Shown: piece by piece, positions 8,715 through 17,357 of the stretch
Position numbering within the stretch: position 1 is the stretch's first letter
How the letters are laid out: each line of letters begins with the position of its first letter
NCBI RefSeq assembly: GCF_016786255.1
Contig: NZ_JADMKT010000078.1
Coordinates: 264,615 to 328,614, forward strand
Direction of reading: 5' to 3'
From: Robertkochia sediminum
GTDB lineage: Bacteria; Bacteroidota; Bacteroidia; Flavobacteriales; Flavobacteriaceae
Length of the DNA: 64,000 nt
The notes under the pieces: generated by a model
What the model was told of the DNA's origin: nothing
Database searches by the model: none
The model's input: the letters and a program-made list of their open reading frames with translations, nothing else
Program-made: the position numbers and the translations under genes

Positions 8715-8750
8715 ATGGTATGGTTTTCTTTACTAGTTTAATTTAAAATG

Positions 8751-8871
8751 GTCATTGCGGGCCCATGCAATGGGCGCGGCAATCTTTTGAAGCGATCTCC
8801 GCATCCAATTAAAACTTGAGTAAGCCCTGGAGAGATCGCCACGTCCCGACGAGTCGCAACTCGCGAAGACG
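8751..8871. repeat. Palindromic interspersed-repeat-like element between cysD and cysN
   Basis: A nest of inverted repeats: hairpin GCCCAT-GCA-ATGGGC (8761-8775), arms AGCGATCTCC (8791-8800) and GGAGAGATCGCC (8829-8840), and hairpin GAGT-CGCA-ACTC (8851-8862). The outer ends GTCATTGCGG and CGCGAAGAC are roughly complementary. The words GTCATTGCG, GGCAATCT and GAGATCGCCACG resemble a widespread palindromic intergenic repeat of bacterial genomes (ends GTCATTGCGA...TCGCAATGAC), here degenerate. It is non-coding. Confidence 0.6.
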
Positions 8872-8923
8872 ATTTTATAATATAACGTTATTAAGTTGTC
8901 CACTAAACACTTATAACTAACAA

Positions 8924-9814
8924 CTAAAAATACCCTTGTCTTTTTCTATCTTCCATGGCAGTCTCCGAACGCTTGTCGTCTGCGCGATTACCGCGTTCTG
9001 TCTCCTTCATTACCGAAACCTCATCAACGATCTTTTCCAGGGTATCGGCCTCAGACAAGATTCCTCCGGTGATGGTGATATCACCCAAGGTTCTGAATCG
9101 CACTTTTTTGCGTTCTATACGCTCGTTGCCATCCAGTACCAGGTATTCTGAATTAGGTATCCAGGAGCCATTTCTCCATACCACCTCGCGTTCATGCGCA
9201 TAATAGAGAGAAGGTATAGCTATATTTTCTCGTTTAATGTAGTTCCATACGTCCATTTCTGTCCAGTTACTGATAGGGAAAACGCGAAAATGCTCTCCTT
9301 CAAAGTGCCTTCCGTTAAAGACATTCCACAACTCAGGACGTTGATTCTTGGGATCCCATTGGCCAAAATCATCCCTATGTGAAAAGAAACGCTCCTTGGC
9401 ACGGGCCTTCTCTTCATCTCTTCTCCCACCCCCTATGGCGCAGTCGATCCTGAGCTCTTCAAGAGTGTCTAAAAGTGTGGTCGTTTGCAGGGCATTACGG
9501 GTTGCCAGTTTTCCCTGCTCCTCTACAACACGTCCCTTATCGATGGACTCCTGAACCGATCCTACCAGGAGTTTACACCCCAAACCGGATGCGAGGTCAT
9601 TTCTGAAAGCAATGGTCTCAGGAAAATTATGCCCGGTATCTATATGCAATAGCGGAAAGGGAATACGTGAAGGGTAAAAGGCTTTTTTAGCCAGGTGCGT
9701 TACCACGATCGAATCCTTACCACCGCTAAACAGAATAACGGGGTTATCAAATTGTGCATAAACCTCCCTTAATACATATACCGCTTCCGATTCCAATTCA
9801 TCCAAATAGTTCAT
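8924..9814 (-). CDS. cysD: Sulfate adenylyltransferase subunit 2
   Basis: A 296-residue member of the PP-loop ATP pyrophosphatase superfamily, the catalytic subunit of ATP sulfurylase. The PP-loop SGGKDS is at residues 30-35 and GGGRRDEEKARAKERFFSH near 155 is typical of CysD. Normal length. It follows the DUF2061 gene by 26 bp and precedes cysN by 209 bp. Confidence 0.95.
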   Translation of the reverse strand: MNYLDELESEAVYVLREVYAQFDNPVILFSGGKDSIVVTHLAKKAFYPSRIPFPLLHIDTGHNFPETIAFRNDLASGLGCKLLVGSVQESIDKGRVVEEQGKLATRNALQTTTLLDTLEELRIDCAIGGGRRDEEKARAKERFFSHRDDFGQWDPKNQRPELWNVFNGRHFEGEHFRVFPISNWTEMDVWNYIKRENIAIPSLYYAHEREVVWRNGSWIPNSEYLVLDGNERIERKKVRFRTLGDITITGGILSEADTLEKIVDEVSVMKETERGNRADDKRSETAMEDRKRQGYF

Positions 9815-9840
9815 ATTCTTATTGATATTATTCAGGTTTA

Positions 9841-10266
9841 TTAATTCATTTTATTACTTAATAGCTTTTGCTGTTTATGAAACTGTACCGTAAAGGAACG
9901 CTCCCATACCCATTCATGGAGGTAGTACAAGATCATTTTTGTGATCACCTCTGTCATACCGATCTTTAGACCGGTTAAAGGGTCTGATGTCACGATCCAA
10001 CCTATGAGAATGGTATCTACTGTGCCTATAAGTCGCCAGGAAAGGGTTTTGAATAGTCGCCGGTGTACAACACGATCTCGTATGCGTTTACTCCATACCC
10101 GCTCGTGCATATAGTATAAGATCATCTTACTAAAGACCTCCGTAACCCCGATCTTCATGCCCGAGAGGGGATTTCCGGTGAGTAGCCAGGACAAGAAAAA
10201 AGTATCAGAAGTACCCAATACCCTCCAGCTTAAGGTCTTCAGAATGTGGCGATGTTCGAGTTTCAT
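9841..10266 (-). CDS. DUF2061 membrane protein (tandem duplication)
   Basis: A 141-residue protein built from two copies of the same unit, about residues 10-58 and 73-121. Each has KTLSWR, a hydrophobic helix, GNPLSGMKIG or SDPLTGLKIG, then TEV and KMILYY-HE-VW. This is the DUF2061 family; its role is unknown, but it is often found beside sulfate-activation genes in Bacteroidetes, suggesting a link to sulfate assimilation or transport. It is the first gene of the cysDN operon. Confidence 0.85.
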   Translation of the reverse strand: MKLEHRHILKTLSWRVLGTSDTFFLSWLLTGNPLSGMKIGVTEVFSKMILYYMHERVWSKRIRDRVVHRRLFKTLSWRLIGTVDTILIGWIVTSDPLTGLKIGMTEVITKMILYYLHEWVWERSFTVQFHKQQKLLSNKMN

Positions 10267-10331
10267 AGGTTAGCAGCAGTAAGGTTTGGGCATCCGGTCA
10301 GGTCGTACAGACAACCAGACCTAAGCTATTA

Positions 10332-10357
10332 CCCTACTAAACCGATAGGGTTTTAGT
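10332..10357 (-). promoter_or_regulatory. Leader with two mutually exclusive hairpins upstream of DUF2061-cysDN
   Basis: Two inverted repeats share bases. ACTAAACC (10336-10343) pairs with GGTTTTAGT (10349-10357, one bulge), while CCCTA (10332-10336) pairs with TAGGG (10346-10350). Both cannot form at once in the RNA. The element sits 65-90 bp upstream of the DUF2061 ATG, right after a weak promoter candidate. It could be an operator for a sulfur regulator or a small switching leader. The rest of the gap to 10606 shows nothing I recognise. Confidence 0.4.
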
Positions 10358-10365
10358 ATTAATAA

Positions 10366-10397
10366 GCAAATAACGCTATTTAACACGTTCTGTGCAA
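10366..10397 (-). promoter_or_regulatory. Possible promoter of the DUF2061-cysD-cysN operon
   Basis: On the minus strand TTG (10395-10397) is followed after 21 bp by TTATTTG, a partial match to TAnnTTTG. Placed correctly to transcribe the hairpin leader and operon. Confidence 0.3.
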
Positions 10398-10610
10398 GAT
10401 TTTTTTTAAACATAGCTTTAGGATAATTGGATCAGGGGAAGGCCCTCCCTTACCCCTATCAATAACCCTTACCCTTTGAAGTAAAATGCACCATATATAG
10501 AAATGTGAGGATTGTACCTATATCCGTTACCTGGTATAAGCCAAATACCTGATAAGGATATCGGCATCAGCATAACAGCGGTATCGGGCACTTAGACCCG
10601 GGGTAAATAA

Positions 10611-10640
10611 AAAGCCACTCTTACTCAGAGTGGCTTTTTC
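10611..10640. terminator. Intrinsic terminator after dnaK
   Basis: Stem AAAGCCACTC / GAGTGGCTTT with loop TTACTCA, flanked by A-rich and T-rich sides. Read on the minus strand it ends dnaK 18 bp after its stop. Confidence 0.85.
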
Positions 10641-10657
10641 TATTATAAGGAAGAAGT

Positions 10658-12568
10658 TTACTTCACTTCTTCGAAGTCTACATCTTGTACATCCTCACCT
10701 TCCTGTCCGGAACCTCCGGCTGCACCGGCTTGATCTCCGGCACCCGGTGCTCCTTGCTGTTGTTCGGCCTGGGCTTTGTACATTTCTTCTGAAGCTTGTT
10801 TCCACGCTTCATTGATCTTATCCAGGGCAGGTTGAATCGTATCTACCTCCTTCGTCTCATAAGCCTTCTTAAGCTCTTCAAGCGCATCCTGAATAGGTTG
10901 CTTCTTATCATCGCTTAGCTTATCTCCGAATTCACCGAGTTGTTTTTCGGTCTGGAAGATCATAGAGTCGGCTTCATTAAGCTTATCTACTTTCTCTTTC
11001 GCTTTCTTATCGGCTTCTGCATTGGCTTCAGCTTCCTGCTTCATTTTCTGGATCTCTTCTTCGGTAAGTCCTGAAGAAGCTTCGATACGAATGTTCTGCT
11101 CTTTATTTGTTCCTTTATCCTTAGCACTAACGTTAATGATACCGTTGGCATCAATATCGAAGGTCACCTCGATCTGTGGCACTCCCCTTGGTGCTGGTGG
11201 GATTCCGTCAAGGTGGAATCTACCAATGGTTTTGTTGTCTGTTGCCATCGGACGCTCACCCTGAAGTACGTGGATCTCTACAGAAGGCTGGTTATCGGCA
11301 GCTGTTGAGAACACTTGCGACTTCTTGGTAGGAATGGTCGTATTCGATTCGATAAGCTTGGTCATAACTCCTCCCATGGTTTCGATACCCAATGAAAGTG
11401 GAGTTACGTCAAGAAGCAATACGTCTTTTACATCTCCGGTAAGTACACCACCCTGGATCGCAGCACCTACGGCTACTACCTCATCTGGGTTCACTCCTTT
11501 AGATGGCTTTTTACCAAAGAATTGTTCTACTGCATTTTGTACTGCAGGAATACGGGTAGAACCTCCTACAAGGATCACCTCATCGATATCGCTCTTGCTG
11601 AGACCGGCATTCTTAAGCGCCGACTCACAAGGTTTGATGGTACGTTGAACGATCTCGGCAATAAGCTGCTCGAACTTCGAACGTGTAAGGGTTCTTACCA
11701 AGTGCTTAGGACCGGTTGCCGTAGCGGTTACATAAGGTAGGTTGATCTCGGTTTGTGAAGAAGAAGAAAGCTCGATCTTCGCTTTCTCAGCAGCTTCCTT
11801 AAGACGTTGTAGCGCCATAGCATCTTTTCTAAGGTCGATATCTTCCTCAGCTTTGAATTCTTCAGCCAACCAGTTGATGATGGTCTCATCTACATCGTCA
11901 CCCCCAAGGTGGGTATCTCCGTCTGTAGCAAGCACCTCAAATACACCGTCTCCCAATTCAAGGATAGAAACGTCGTGGGTACCTCCACCAAAGTCAAAAA
12001 CTACGATCTTCTGATCGGTATTCTTTTTATCGAGACCATAAGCCAGGGCTGCTGCGGTAGGCTCATTGATGATACGCTGAACTTTAAGTCCTGCGATCTC
12101 TCCGGCCTCTTTGGTAGCCTGACGCTGGGCATCGTTAAAATATGCAGGAACGGTAATTACCGCTTCTGCCACATCCTGCCCGAGGTAGTCCTCAGCAGTT
12201 TTTTTCATTTTCTGAAGGATCATGGCCGAAAGCTCTTGTGGCGTATACAGACGTCCGTCAATGTCAACTCTCGGGGTGTCATTATCACCTTTAACCACCT
12301 TATAAGGCACACGCCCTGCCTCTAACTGAGATTCTGAGTACTTGTTACCCATGAATCGCTTGATCGAGTAAATGGTTTTATGCGGATTGGTCACTGCCTG
12401 ACGTTTTGCAGGATCACCCACCTTGATCTCACCATCCTCTACGAAAGCTATCACAGAAGGAGTTGTGCGTTTACCTTCAGCATTAGGGATCACCACCGGT
12501 TCGTTACCTTCCATTACAGAAACGCAGGAGTTGGTAGTACCTAAATCTATTCCAATAATCTTGCTCAT
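10658..12568 (-). CDS. dnaK: Chaperone protein DnaK (Hsp70)
   Basis: A 636-residue cytoplasmic Hsp70. The N-terminal ATPase opens with [23 protein letters not shown] (phosphate 2) and [11 protein letters not shown] (adenosine) follow. The substrate domain contains the linker [16 protein letters not shown], and the C-terminus is a helical lid with a Gly/Gln-rich tail ending DVDFEEVK. Most DnaK proteins have DFGGGTFDVS; here His replaces Phe, a conservative-looking oddity. No dnaJ or grpE lies nearby. An inverted repeat stands 80 bp upstream. Confidence 0.98.
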   Translation of the reverse strand: MSKIIGIDLGTTNSCVSVMEGNEPVVIPNAEGKRTTPSVIAFVEDGEIKVGDPAKRQAVTNPHKTIYSIKRFMGNKYSESQLEAGRVPYKVVKGDNDTPRVDIDGRLYTPQELSAMILQKMKKTAEDYLGQDVAEAVITVPAYFNDAQRQATKEAGEIAGLKVQRIINEPTAAALAYGLDKKNTDQKIVVFDFGGGTHDVSILELGDGVFEVLATDGDTHLGGDDVDETIINWLAEEFKAEEDIDLRKDAMALQRLKEAAEKAKIELSSSSQTEINLPYVTATATGPKHLVRTLTRSKFEQLIAEIVQRTIKPCESALKNAGLSKSDIDEVILVGGSTRIPAVQNAVEQFFGKKPSKGVNPDEVVAVGAAIQGGVLTGDVKDVLLLDVTPLSLGIETMGGVMTKLIESNTTIPTKKSQVFSTAADNQPSVEIHVLQGERPMATDNKTIGRFHLDGIPPAPRGVPQIEVTFDIDANGIINVSAKDKGTNKEQNIRIEASSGLTEEEIQKMKQEAEANAEADKKAKEKVDKLNEADSMIFQTEKQLGEFGDKLSDDKKQPIQDALEELKKAYETKEVDTIQPALDKINEAWKQASEEMYKAQAEQQQGAPGAGDQAGAAGGSGQEGEDVQDVDFEEVK

Positions 12569-12643
12569 GTCAATCTATTTATGATGTTCTGAATTTTTTT
12601 ATGTGCACCCTGTTTAAGTCAATCATTATGCCATGAAAAAAAA

Positions 12644-12660
12644 TATGACAAGCTGTCATA
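12644..12660. promoter_or_regulatory. Inverted repeat upstream of dnaK
   Basis: TATGACA-AGC-TGTCATA, perfect 7-bp arms around a 3-bp spacer, 76-92 bp upstream of the dnaK ATG. It may be an operator for a stress regulator or part of the leader. It does not match CIRCE. Confidence 0.35.
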
Positions 12661-12803
12661 AACTTTTGATCCTAGTGACGCATTTTAACGCTAACCCGCG
12701 CCAAACAACATCCGTAAAAGGGAGTCAGCATGTCAGAAATGCCATGCGTCATGCCTTAAAGTAAGCCACAAGCTCCCGGTGCAAGGTGCAATAGCCTGCT
12801 CTT

Positions 12804-13271
12804 TTATGACCTGTCTATGCCGATCACCGTAGAATGCTTTACTTCTCCGATCATAAATATGCTGTGGGTATTCCCGATATGCTTGAGATCGGTAAGCTTG
12901 GTCACCATAAAGTTCCGATAGTCTTCCATATTGGCGACATGCACCTTTAAGATGTAATCATAATCACCACTTACATGATAACACTCTTGTACCTCGGTAA
13001 GTCCCGCCACTTCTTCTTCGAACTCACGAACATTTTCCCTGGTATGCTGAGTAAGACGGATATTACAGAATACCACGAACGATCGATTCACTTTTTCCCG
13101 GTCTACAATAGCAGTATACCCCTTGATGATCCCCTCACGCTCTAACTTGCGCACCCTTTCATACACAGCTGTGTTCGACATGCCCAGCTGTACGGCCAGT
13201 TCCTTGGTGGTTTGCTTTGCATCGCTTTGTAACAGATGTAATAGCTGCTTATCGGTTTGATCCATTTCCAT
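12804..13271 (-). CDS. Lrp/AsnC family transcriptional regulator
   Basis: A 155-residue regulator with an N-terminal winged HTH (MDQTDKQLLHLLQSDAKQTT, then recognition helix SNTAVYERVRKLEREG) and a C-terminal RAM ligand-binding domain ending in SIFMIGEVKHST. I chose the MEMDQTD start at 13271; the longer frame to 13343 adds a non-conserved leader. It is divergent from a methionine gamma-lyase-like gene 166 bp away. Lrp proteins often control an adjacent amino-acid catabolic gene in response to the amino acid, so methionine or a related amino acid is a likely effector. Confidence 0.9.
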   Translation of the reverse strand: MEMDQTDKQLLHLLQSDAKQTTKELAVQLGMSNTAVYERVRKLEREGIIKGYTAIVDREKVNRSFVVFCNIRLTQHTRENVREFEEEVAGLTEVQECYHVSGDYDYILKVHVANMEDYRNFMVTKLTDLKHIGNTHSIFMIGEVKHSTVIGIDRS

Positions 13272-13376
13272 ATCTGATAATTTTTCGGCTAAATTCCAAA
13301 GATATGACTCACAGGTTAAATATTTTCTGATTACACACTCCAATTTAGTTTTATCATCTATTTATGACTTACATCA

Positions 13377-13407
13377 TTGACATTTTATCCTATTAACACG
13401 TAATTTG
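13377..13407 (+). promoter_or_regulatory. Possible promoter of the methionine gamma-lyase gene
   Basis: TTG (13377-13379), 21-bp spacer, TAATTTG (13401-13407), one base short of TAnnTTTG, 30 bp before the ATG at 13437. It lies in the divergent region shared with the Lrp-type regulator. Confidence 0.4.
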
Positions 13408-13436
13408 TTAAGCATAACCAATTAAACCACCATGTC

Positions 13437-14636
13437 ATGAAATTCGATCCGGCCAACAACATACAAGACCTTCAGTACTTCGGAGAATTCGGAGGCGTTA
13501 ACCCTTCTATATCAGATTCTTCCACATACACCTTCTTATCGGCCAAGACCATGTTCGATACCTTCGAGGGTAATACTGAAGGCTGTTACCTGTACTCCAG
13601 GCATTCTTCTCCTTCTAACCTGTACCTGGGGGAAGCACTTGCAGCCATGGAAGGCACAGAAACGGCCAATGTAACCGCTAGTGGTATGGGCGCTATTACG
13701 GCAGTGATCCTTCAACTTTGTGGGGCAGGAGACCATATCGTATCCAGCCGCACAGTATATGGGGGTACCTATGCCTTCATGAAGAATTTTTTGCCAAAAC
13801 TGCAGATCTCAACCACCTTTTTGGATATCACCAAGCCGGAAGAAGTGGAAGCTGCTATAACGCCAAATACCAAAATGATCTATTGTGAGGCGGTGAGCAA
13901 TCCCCTGCTGGAGGTAGCTGATCTGGAAGCACTCTCTGCTATTGCCAAAAAACACGGTATTCCGCTGGTCGTAGACAACACATTTACCCCTTTAAATATT
14001 TCACCTGCCAAATTCGGGGCCGACATTGTGATACACTCCCTTACCAAATTCATTAACGGGAGTAGTGACACGGTAGGAGGTGTTGTTTGCGGAACCCAGG
14101 AATTTTGCCTGAGCCTGAAGGATGTGAACGATGGTGCCGCCATGCTTTTGGGGAGTACCATGGATAGCCTGAGAGCGGCGTCCATTCTCAAAAACCTGAG
14201 AACCCTTCATATACGTATGAAAAAGCATAGTGAAAATGCCCATTACCTGGCAAAGCGCTTTGAACAGGACGGACTCAAAGTGGTATACCCCGGACTCCCC
14301 TCTCATCCCGGTCATGACACCATGAAAAAGCTCATCAATCCTGAGTACGGGTACGGCGGGATGCTTACCGTTGATGCCGGAGATCTGGATAAAGCCAATG
14401 CGCTTATGGAAATGATGCAGGAAAAGAACCTCGGATACCTCGCTGTGAGTCTTGGGTTCTACAAGACCCTGTTCTCTGCTCCGGGCACCTCAACTTCTTC
14501 GGAGATCCCCGAAGAAGAACAAAAGGCCATGGGACTCTCTGATGGATTGATCAGATTCTCCATCGGTCTGGATAACGATATTGAGCGCACCTACAACACC
14601 ATGAAAAGTTGCATGCAGGAACTGGAGATCCTGTGA
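13437..14636 (+). CDS. Cys/Met-metabolism PLP enzyme, methionine gamma-lyase-like
   Basis: A 399-residue fold-type I PLP enzyme of the trans-sulfuration family. YLYSRHSSPSN near residue 52, SGMGAI near 81 and the PLP lysine in HSLTKFINGSSDTVGG near 204 are diagnostic. Members cleave methionine to methanethiol, ammonia and 2-oxobutyrate, or act as cystathionine lyases/synthases; sequence alone does not settle which. The divergent Lrp gene favours an amino-acid catabolic role. A strong terminator follows 56 bp after the stop. Confidence 0.85.
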   Translation: MKFDPANNIQDLQYFGEFGGVNPSISDSSTYTFLSAKTMFDTFEGNTEGCYLYSRHSSPSNLYLGEALAAMEGTETANVTASGMGAITAVILQLCGAGDHIVSSRTVYGGTYAFMKNFLPKLQISTTFLDITKPEEVEAAITPNTKMIYCEAVSNPLLEVADLEALSAIAKKHGIPLVVDNTFTPLNISPAKFGADIVIHSLTKFINGSSDTVGGVVCGTQEFCLSLKDVNDGAAMLLGSTMDSLRAASILKNLRTLHIRMKKHSENAHYLAKRFEQDGLKVVYPGLPSHPGHDTMKKLINPEYGYGGMLTVDAGDLDKANALMEMMQEKNLGYLAVSLGFYKTLFSAPGTSTSSEIPEEEQKAMGLSDGLIRFSIGLDNDIERTYNTMKSCMQELEIL

Positions 14637-14692
14637 TCTACGATAATTTTCTCTGATATATTTTTTTGCAAATCGCCCTAGAGGCACTTAGG

Positions 14693-14727
14693 ATCCCTCC
14701 GGAGTTTAGGCCGGAGGGATTTTTTTG
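14693..14727 (+). terminator. Intrinsic terminator
   Basis: Stem ATCCCTCCGG / CCGGAGGGAT with loop AGTTTAGG followed by seven T. It ends the methionine gamma-lyase-like gene. Confidence 0.9.
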
Positions 14728-14786
14728 TTACGTGGTGATTAGGGAAATAGGGAGATAGGGAGATTACATATTACCGCAACACTGAA

Positions 14787-14907
14787 TAACTGTGTAACTG
14801 TGTAACCGTATAACTGTGTAACCGTGTAACTGTGTAACCGTATAACTGTGTAACCGTATAACTGTGTAACCGGTTAACCACCTAATCCGGTTAACCACCT
14901 AATCCGG
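14787..14907. repeat. Octanucleotide minisatellite plus 17-bp duplication
   Basis: From 14787 about eleven consecutive 8-bp units alternate mainly between TAACTGTG and TAACCGTA/TAACCGTG. They grade into two exact 17-bp copies of TTAACCACCTAATCCGG (14874-14890 and 14891-14907). The second copy contains the stop codon and last two codons of the Dph6-like gene on the minus strand. The regular phase and lack of spacers exclude a CRISPR array. Confidence 0.9.
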
Positions 14908-15633
14908 TATCAGATCACAAAACCAAAAAGAAGTATCCCAGGTGACCTCATCATCGGTAAAACAATTGTCTTTTTTATCCTGATGAGGCTTATAAGTTTT
15001 AAGCACCTTCTCACCTACACGGAAAGAAACCGGGTTCCTGAAGATGGGACCATCAAAAACGAACGTATGGAATTCGCCATTCTCGCCACAGGGATCGACC
15101 CCTTCGGGCAGTTCGTTCAGGAAATCCCTGTCGATAACCCTTCCGAGAAATGCCTCGCCCAATGCACTATCGCTAACGCTTACTGTAATGGCCTTAAATC
15201 CGGCATCGATAAATTCTTCGATCAATGTTTTGCTGTCTTCACCCCAGAGCGGGAACACCGCCCTGATGCCTCTGGAAGCCAGCTGCTCTTCCCTGTAATT
15301 CTTAAGGTCTTCGAGAAAGATATCCCCGAAAACAGAAAAGGTATAGCCGCTGTTTTTAAGTTGATCTACATGCCGGTCCATGATCTTTCCATATTGTTCC
15401 ATAGAAACCACTCCCGGAAGGTTGATCGTATGTAATGGCAATCCGATCTGTTTTACCTGCTCGAACAGCAACGCTTTTGGCAGTCCGTGCATACTCACCC
15501 GGTCTACCTCATCATTCAGGGTAGTTACCAGGGTACCTACCTGAAACCTGTTATCCTGAAGCAAACGGTAAAGGGCAAGACAACTGTCTTTCCCGCTACT
15601 CCAATTCACATATGCGTTCTTCGGTGTTATCAT
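14899..15633 (-). CDS. Dph6-related ATP pyrophosphatase-domain protein
   Basis: A 244-residue protein of the adenine nucleotide alpha-hydrolase superfamily (MJ0570/Dph6 type). The PP-loop is WSSGKDSCLALYRL near residue 12, and GENGEFHTFVFDGP near 186 is the family's C-terminal signature. In eukaryotes and archaea Dph6 amidates diphthine; bacteria lack diphthamide, so the substrate here is unknown. Its ATG overlaps the aroQ stop by 4 bp, and its own stop lies in a tandem repeat. Confidence 0.85.
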   Translation of the reverse strand: MITPKNAYVNWSSGKDSCLALYRLLQDNRFQVGTLVTTLNDEVDRVSMHGLPKALLFEQVKQIGLPLHTINLPGVVSMEQYGKIMDRHVDQLKNSGYTFSVFGDIFLEDLKNYREEQLASRGIRAVFPLWGEDSKTLIEEFIDAGFKAITVSVSDSALGEAFLGRVIDRDFLNELPEGVDPCGENGEFHTFVFDGPIFRNPVSFRVGEKVLKTYKPHQDKKDNCFTDDEVTWDTSFWFCDLIPD

Positions 15634-16046
15634 TTTAAAAAACTCTGTAGTGCCAGATCATAACTCTGGAGTCCGAAGCCCAGAATGACCCCTTTGGCAT
15701 GGGCAGAAATATACGATTGGTGCCTGAAAGCTTCGCGACCGAAGGTATTCGAAATATGAACTTCGACCACCGGCGTTGATATACCTTTTACGGCATCTCC
15801 AATACCTATAGAGGTATGCGTATACGCCCCGGCATTGAGCACGATCCCATCATGGTCAAATCCTGTCTCGTGTAATTTATCGATAAGTTCTCCTTCTATA
15901 TTGCTTTGAAAATAAGACAACTCAAGTGAAGGGAACTTTTCCTTCAGACTATTTAAATACGTTTCAAAACTAGTACTTCCATATACTTCCGGCTCTCTTT
16001 TTCCCAGCAGATTAAGGTTAGGGCCGTTGATGATTATAATTTTCAT
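15630..16046 (-). CDS. aroQ: 3-dehydroquinate dehydratase, type II
   Basis: A 138-residue enzyme for the third step of the shikimate pathway (3-dehydroquinate to 3-dehydroshikimate). NGPNLNLLGKREPEVYG opens the protein, with the catalytic Tyr in EVYG; NAGAYTHTS and VEVHISN follow, giving the His general acid. Length is typical. The 3' end overlaps the Dph6-like start (ATGA), so the two are co-translated. Confidence 0.95.
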   Translation of the reverse strand: MKIIIINGPNLNLLGKREPEVYGSTSFETYLNSLKEKFPSLELSYFQSNIEGELIDKLHETGFDHDGIVLNAGAYTHTSIGIGDAVKGISTPVVEVHISNTFGREAFRHQSYISAHAKGVILGFGLQSYDLALQSFLK

Positions 16047-16119
16047 AGGGATAGTGTTACCCGGGATTTAATTATCGGAATAAATGTAGTAAAAATGATA
16101 CACAGCGACATATAATCCG

Positions 16120-16719
16120 CTACGATTCCCTCAGGTCTTGAGACACCCTGGCTTTTAACTCTGCAATACGCTCCTCCTTTTGGGGTTGCCTGTTGGCTTT
16201 GGCGAAGTCGGTGTGGTATGAATGCTTTTCCAAAAAAGCGATCTGTATTTTATTCCATCCTACTGACTCAGAAACCTTCCCATAGGCCAAAAGTTCTTTG
16301 TAAAGACTTTCACTGATCTCCCAAAAGTCATCCCGTCCCAGATAGTCCAGATCGGCATCACAAATGATCTCTTCCAATTCGTTCTCAGGGTGTTGCGGGA
16401 TACGAGTGGCCGCTATGAGGCCTTCTACTACGCGGATATCATCTTCATCACACCCTACTGCTTCCATTTCACGTCTCGCGATCTCGGCACTATAGGTTTC
16501 GTGATCTTCATTAGAGATAATAAAACCGATATCGTGAAATAAGGCACCAAGGCGCAAGAGATAGGCATCATGTGTATCAATATCCCGTCTTTCGATATAC
16601 TGTTCGACCACACTCAGCACATCAAGGGTATGATCTACCCCATGATAGTAAAGCTTATCAGACAATCGGGTCTCCAGAATATCTAAAGCCCGTTTACGTA
16701 ATGTGGTATATGTGTTCAT
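16120..16719 (-). CDS. HD-domain phosphohydrolase linked to a PycTM protein
   Basis: A 199-residue HD-superfamily metal-dependent phosphohydrolase. Putative ligands are His26/His30 (YYHGVDH), His62-Asp63 (FHDIGF), His73 and the CDADLDYLGR motif at 120-129. The start is the ATG at 16719, whose bases overlap the TGA of the upstream PycTM gene, so translation is coupled; an upstream in-frame start would bury 40 bp in that gene. In many Bacteroidetes the same HD domain is fused N-terminally to PycTM in one polypeptide; here the parts are separate. The likely role is cyclic-nucleotide hydrolysis that resets or limits the signal. Confidence 0.85.
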   Translation of the reverse strand: MNTYTTLRKRALDILETRLSDKLYYHGVDHTLDVLSVVEQYIERRDIDTHDAYLLRLGALFHDIGFIISNEDHETYSAEIARREMEAVGCDEDDIRVVEGLIAATRIPQHPENELEEIICDADLDYLGRDDFWEISESLYKELLAYGKVSESVGWNKIQIAFLEKHSYHTDFAKANRQPQKEERIAELKARVSQDLRES

Positions 16720-17309
16720 CCGGTAAATAATACATCCTTTAACTGAAAAAGCCATAAGATCATGATAAGCACGATAAAAATGAAGCTAAATCCCATAAAC
16801 TTCATGGCTTTCTTTACACTTCTGAATTTAGTTTCCACGATCTTACTTTCAATATAGATCTGTTGTCCGAGCTGATCGTACAATTTATCGCGATCGGCAA
16901 CAACTTCCTTTAATTTATCACTGTACTGCGTTACATCGCCAAAGTGGTTTACGGTATCCTTAAAAAAGAAAACGTTCTTATCGAACTTGAGCTCCATCTT
17001 CGGCACGAAACACTGCAAGGCGTAATAGATCGATACTAAAACGATCAAAAGCCACATTACCACAAGAACAGCAAAAATAGTACTGTTGTGAAAGGTCTCG
17101 TACAACATCTCCATCCTGTCAAAAAACACCCCTATCACCAGGGAATGAAAAGAAAAAATGATCCCTGCTTTCAACTCTGAGGCCCTGATAAGGCGTTCAA
17201 GCCTTTCGATCTGTTCCCAATAGTTCTCCGGTTCGACATTTCGAAGTGCTTTGAGAAAGGCTTTTTCCTCTTTGAGATCAGGTTCTTTATTTGTGGTTTT
17301 TTCCTTCAA
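16716..17309 (-). CDS. PycTM-family (DUF5706) membrane protein, Pycsar-type effector
   Basis: About 197 residues with three predicted helices (roughly 46-63, 75-98 and 170-189). RASELKAGIIFSFHSLVIG before and within helix 1 matches the family pattern in which a charged-K-A motif enters the first membrane span. FFFKDTVNHFGDVTQYS and QLGQQIYIESKIVETKF are the expected cytoplasmic parts before the last helix. PycTM proteins in Pycsar systems perturb the membrane on binding a cyclic nucleotide. No ATG is available; TTG at 17309 or 17327, or GTG at 17312, must initiate. It lies between a nucleotide cyclase and an HD hydrolase in one operon. Confidence 0.8.
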   Translation of the reverse strand: MKEKTTNKEPDLKEEKAFLKALRNVEPENYWEQIERLERLIRASELKAGIIFSFHSLVIGVFFDRMEMLYETFHNSTIFAVLVVMWLLIVLVSIYYALQCFVPKMELKFDKNVFFFKDTVNHFGDVTQYSDKLKEVVADRDKLYDQLGQQIYIESKIVETKFRSVKKAMKFMGFSFIFIVLIMILWLFQLKDVLFTG

Positions 17310-17357
17310 CACAATAAATATAAGCAATTATCCCGCTTTTTTCACTTTCAATCCACT

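Noticed and set aside
14787-14907. Tandem repeats considered as a CRISPR array
   Set aside because: The units are 8 bp and contiguous, with no spacers and no cas genes.
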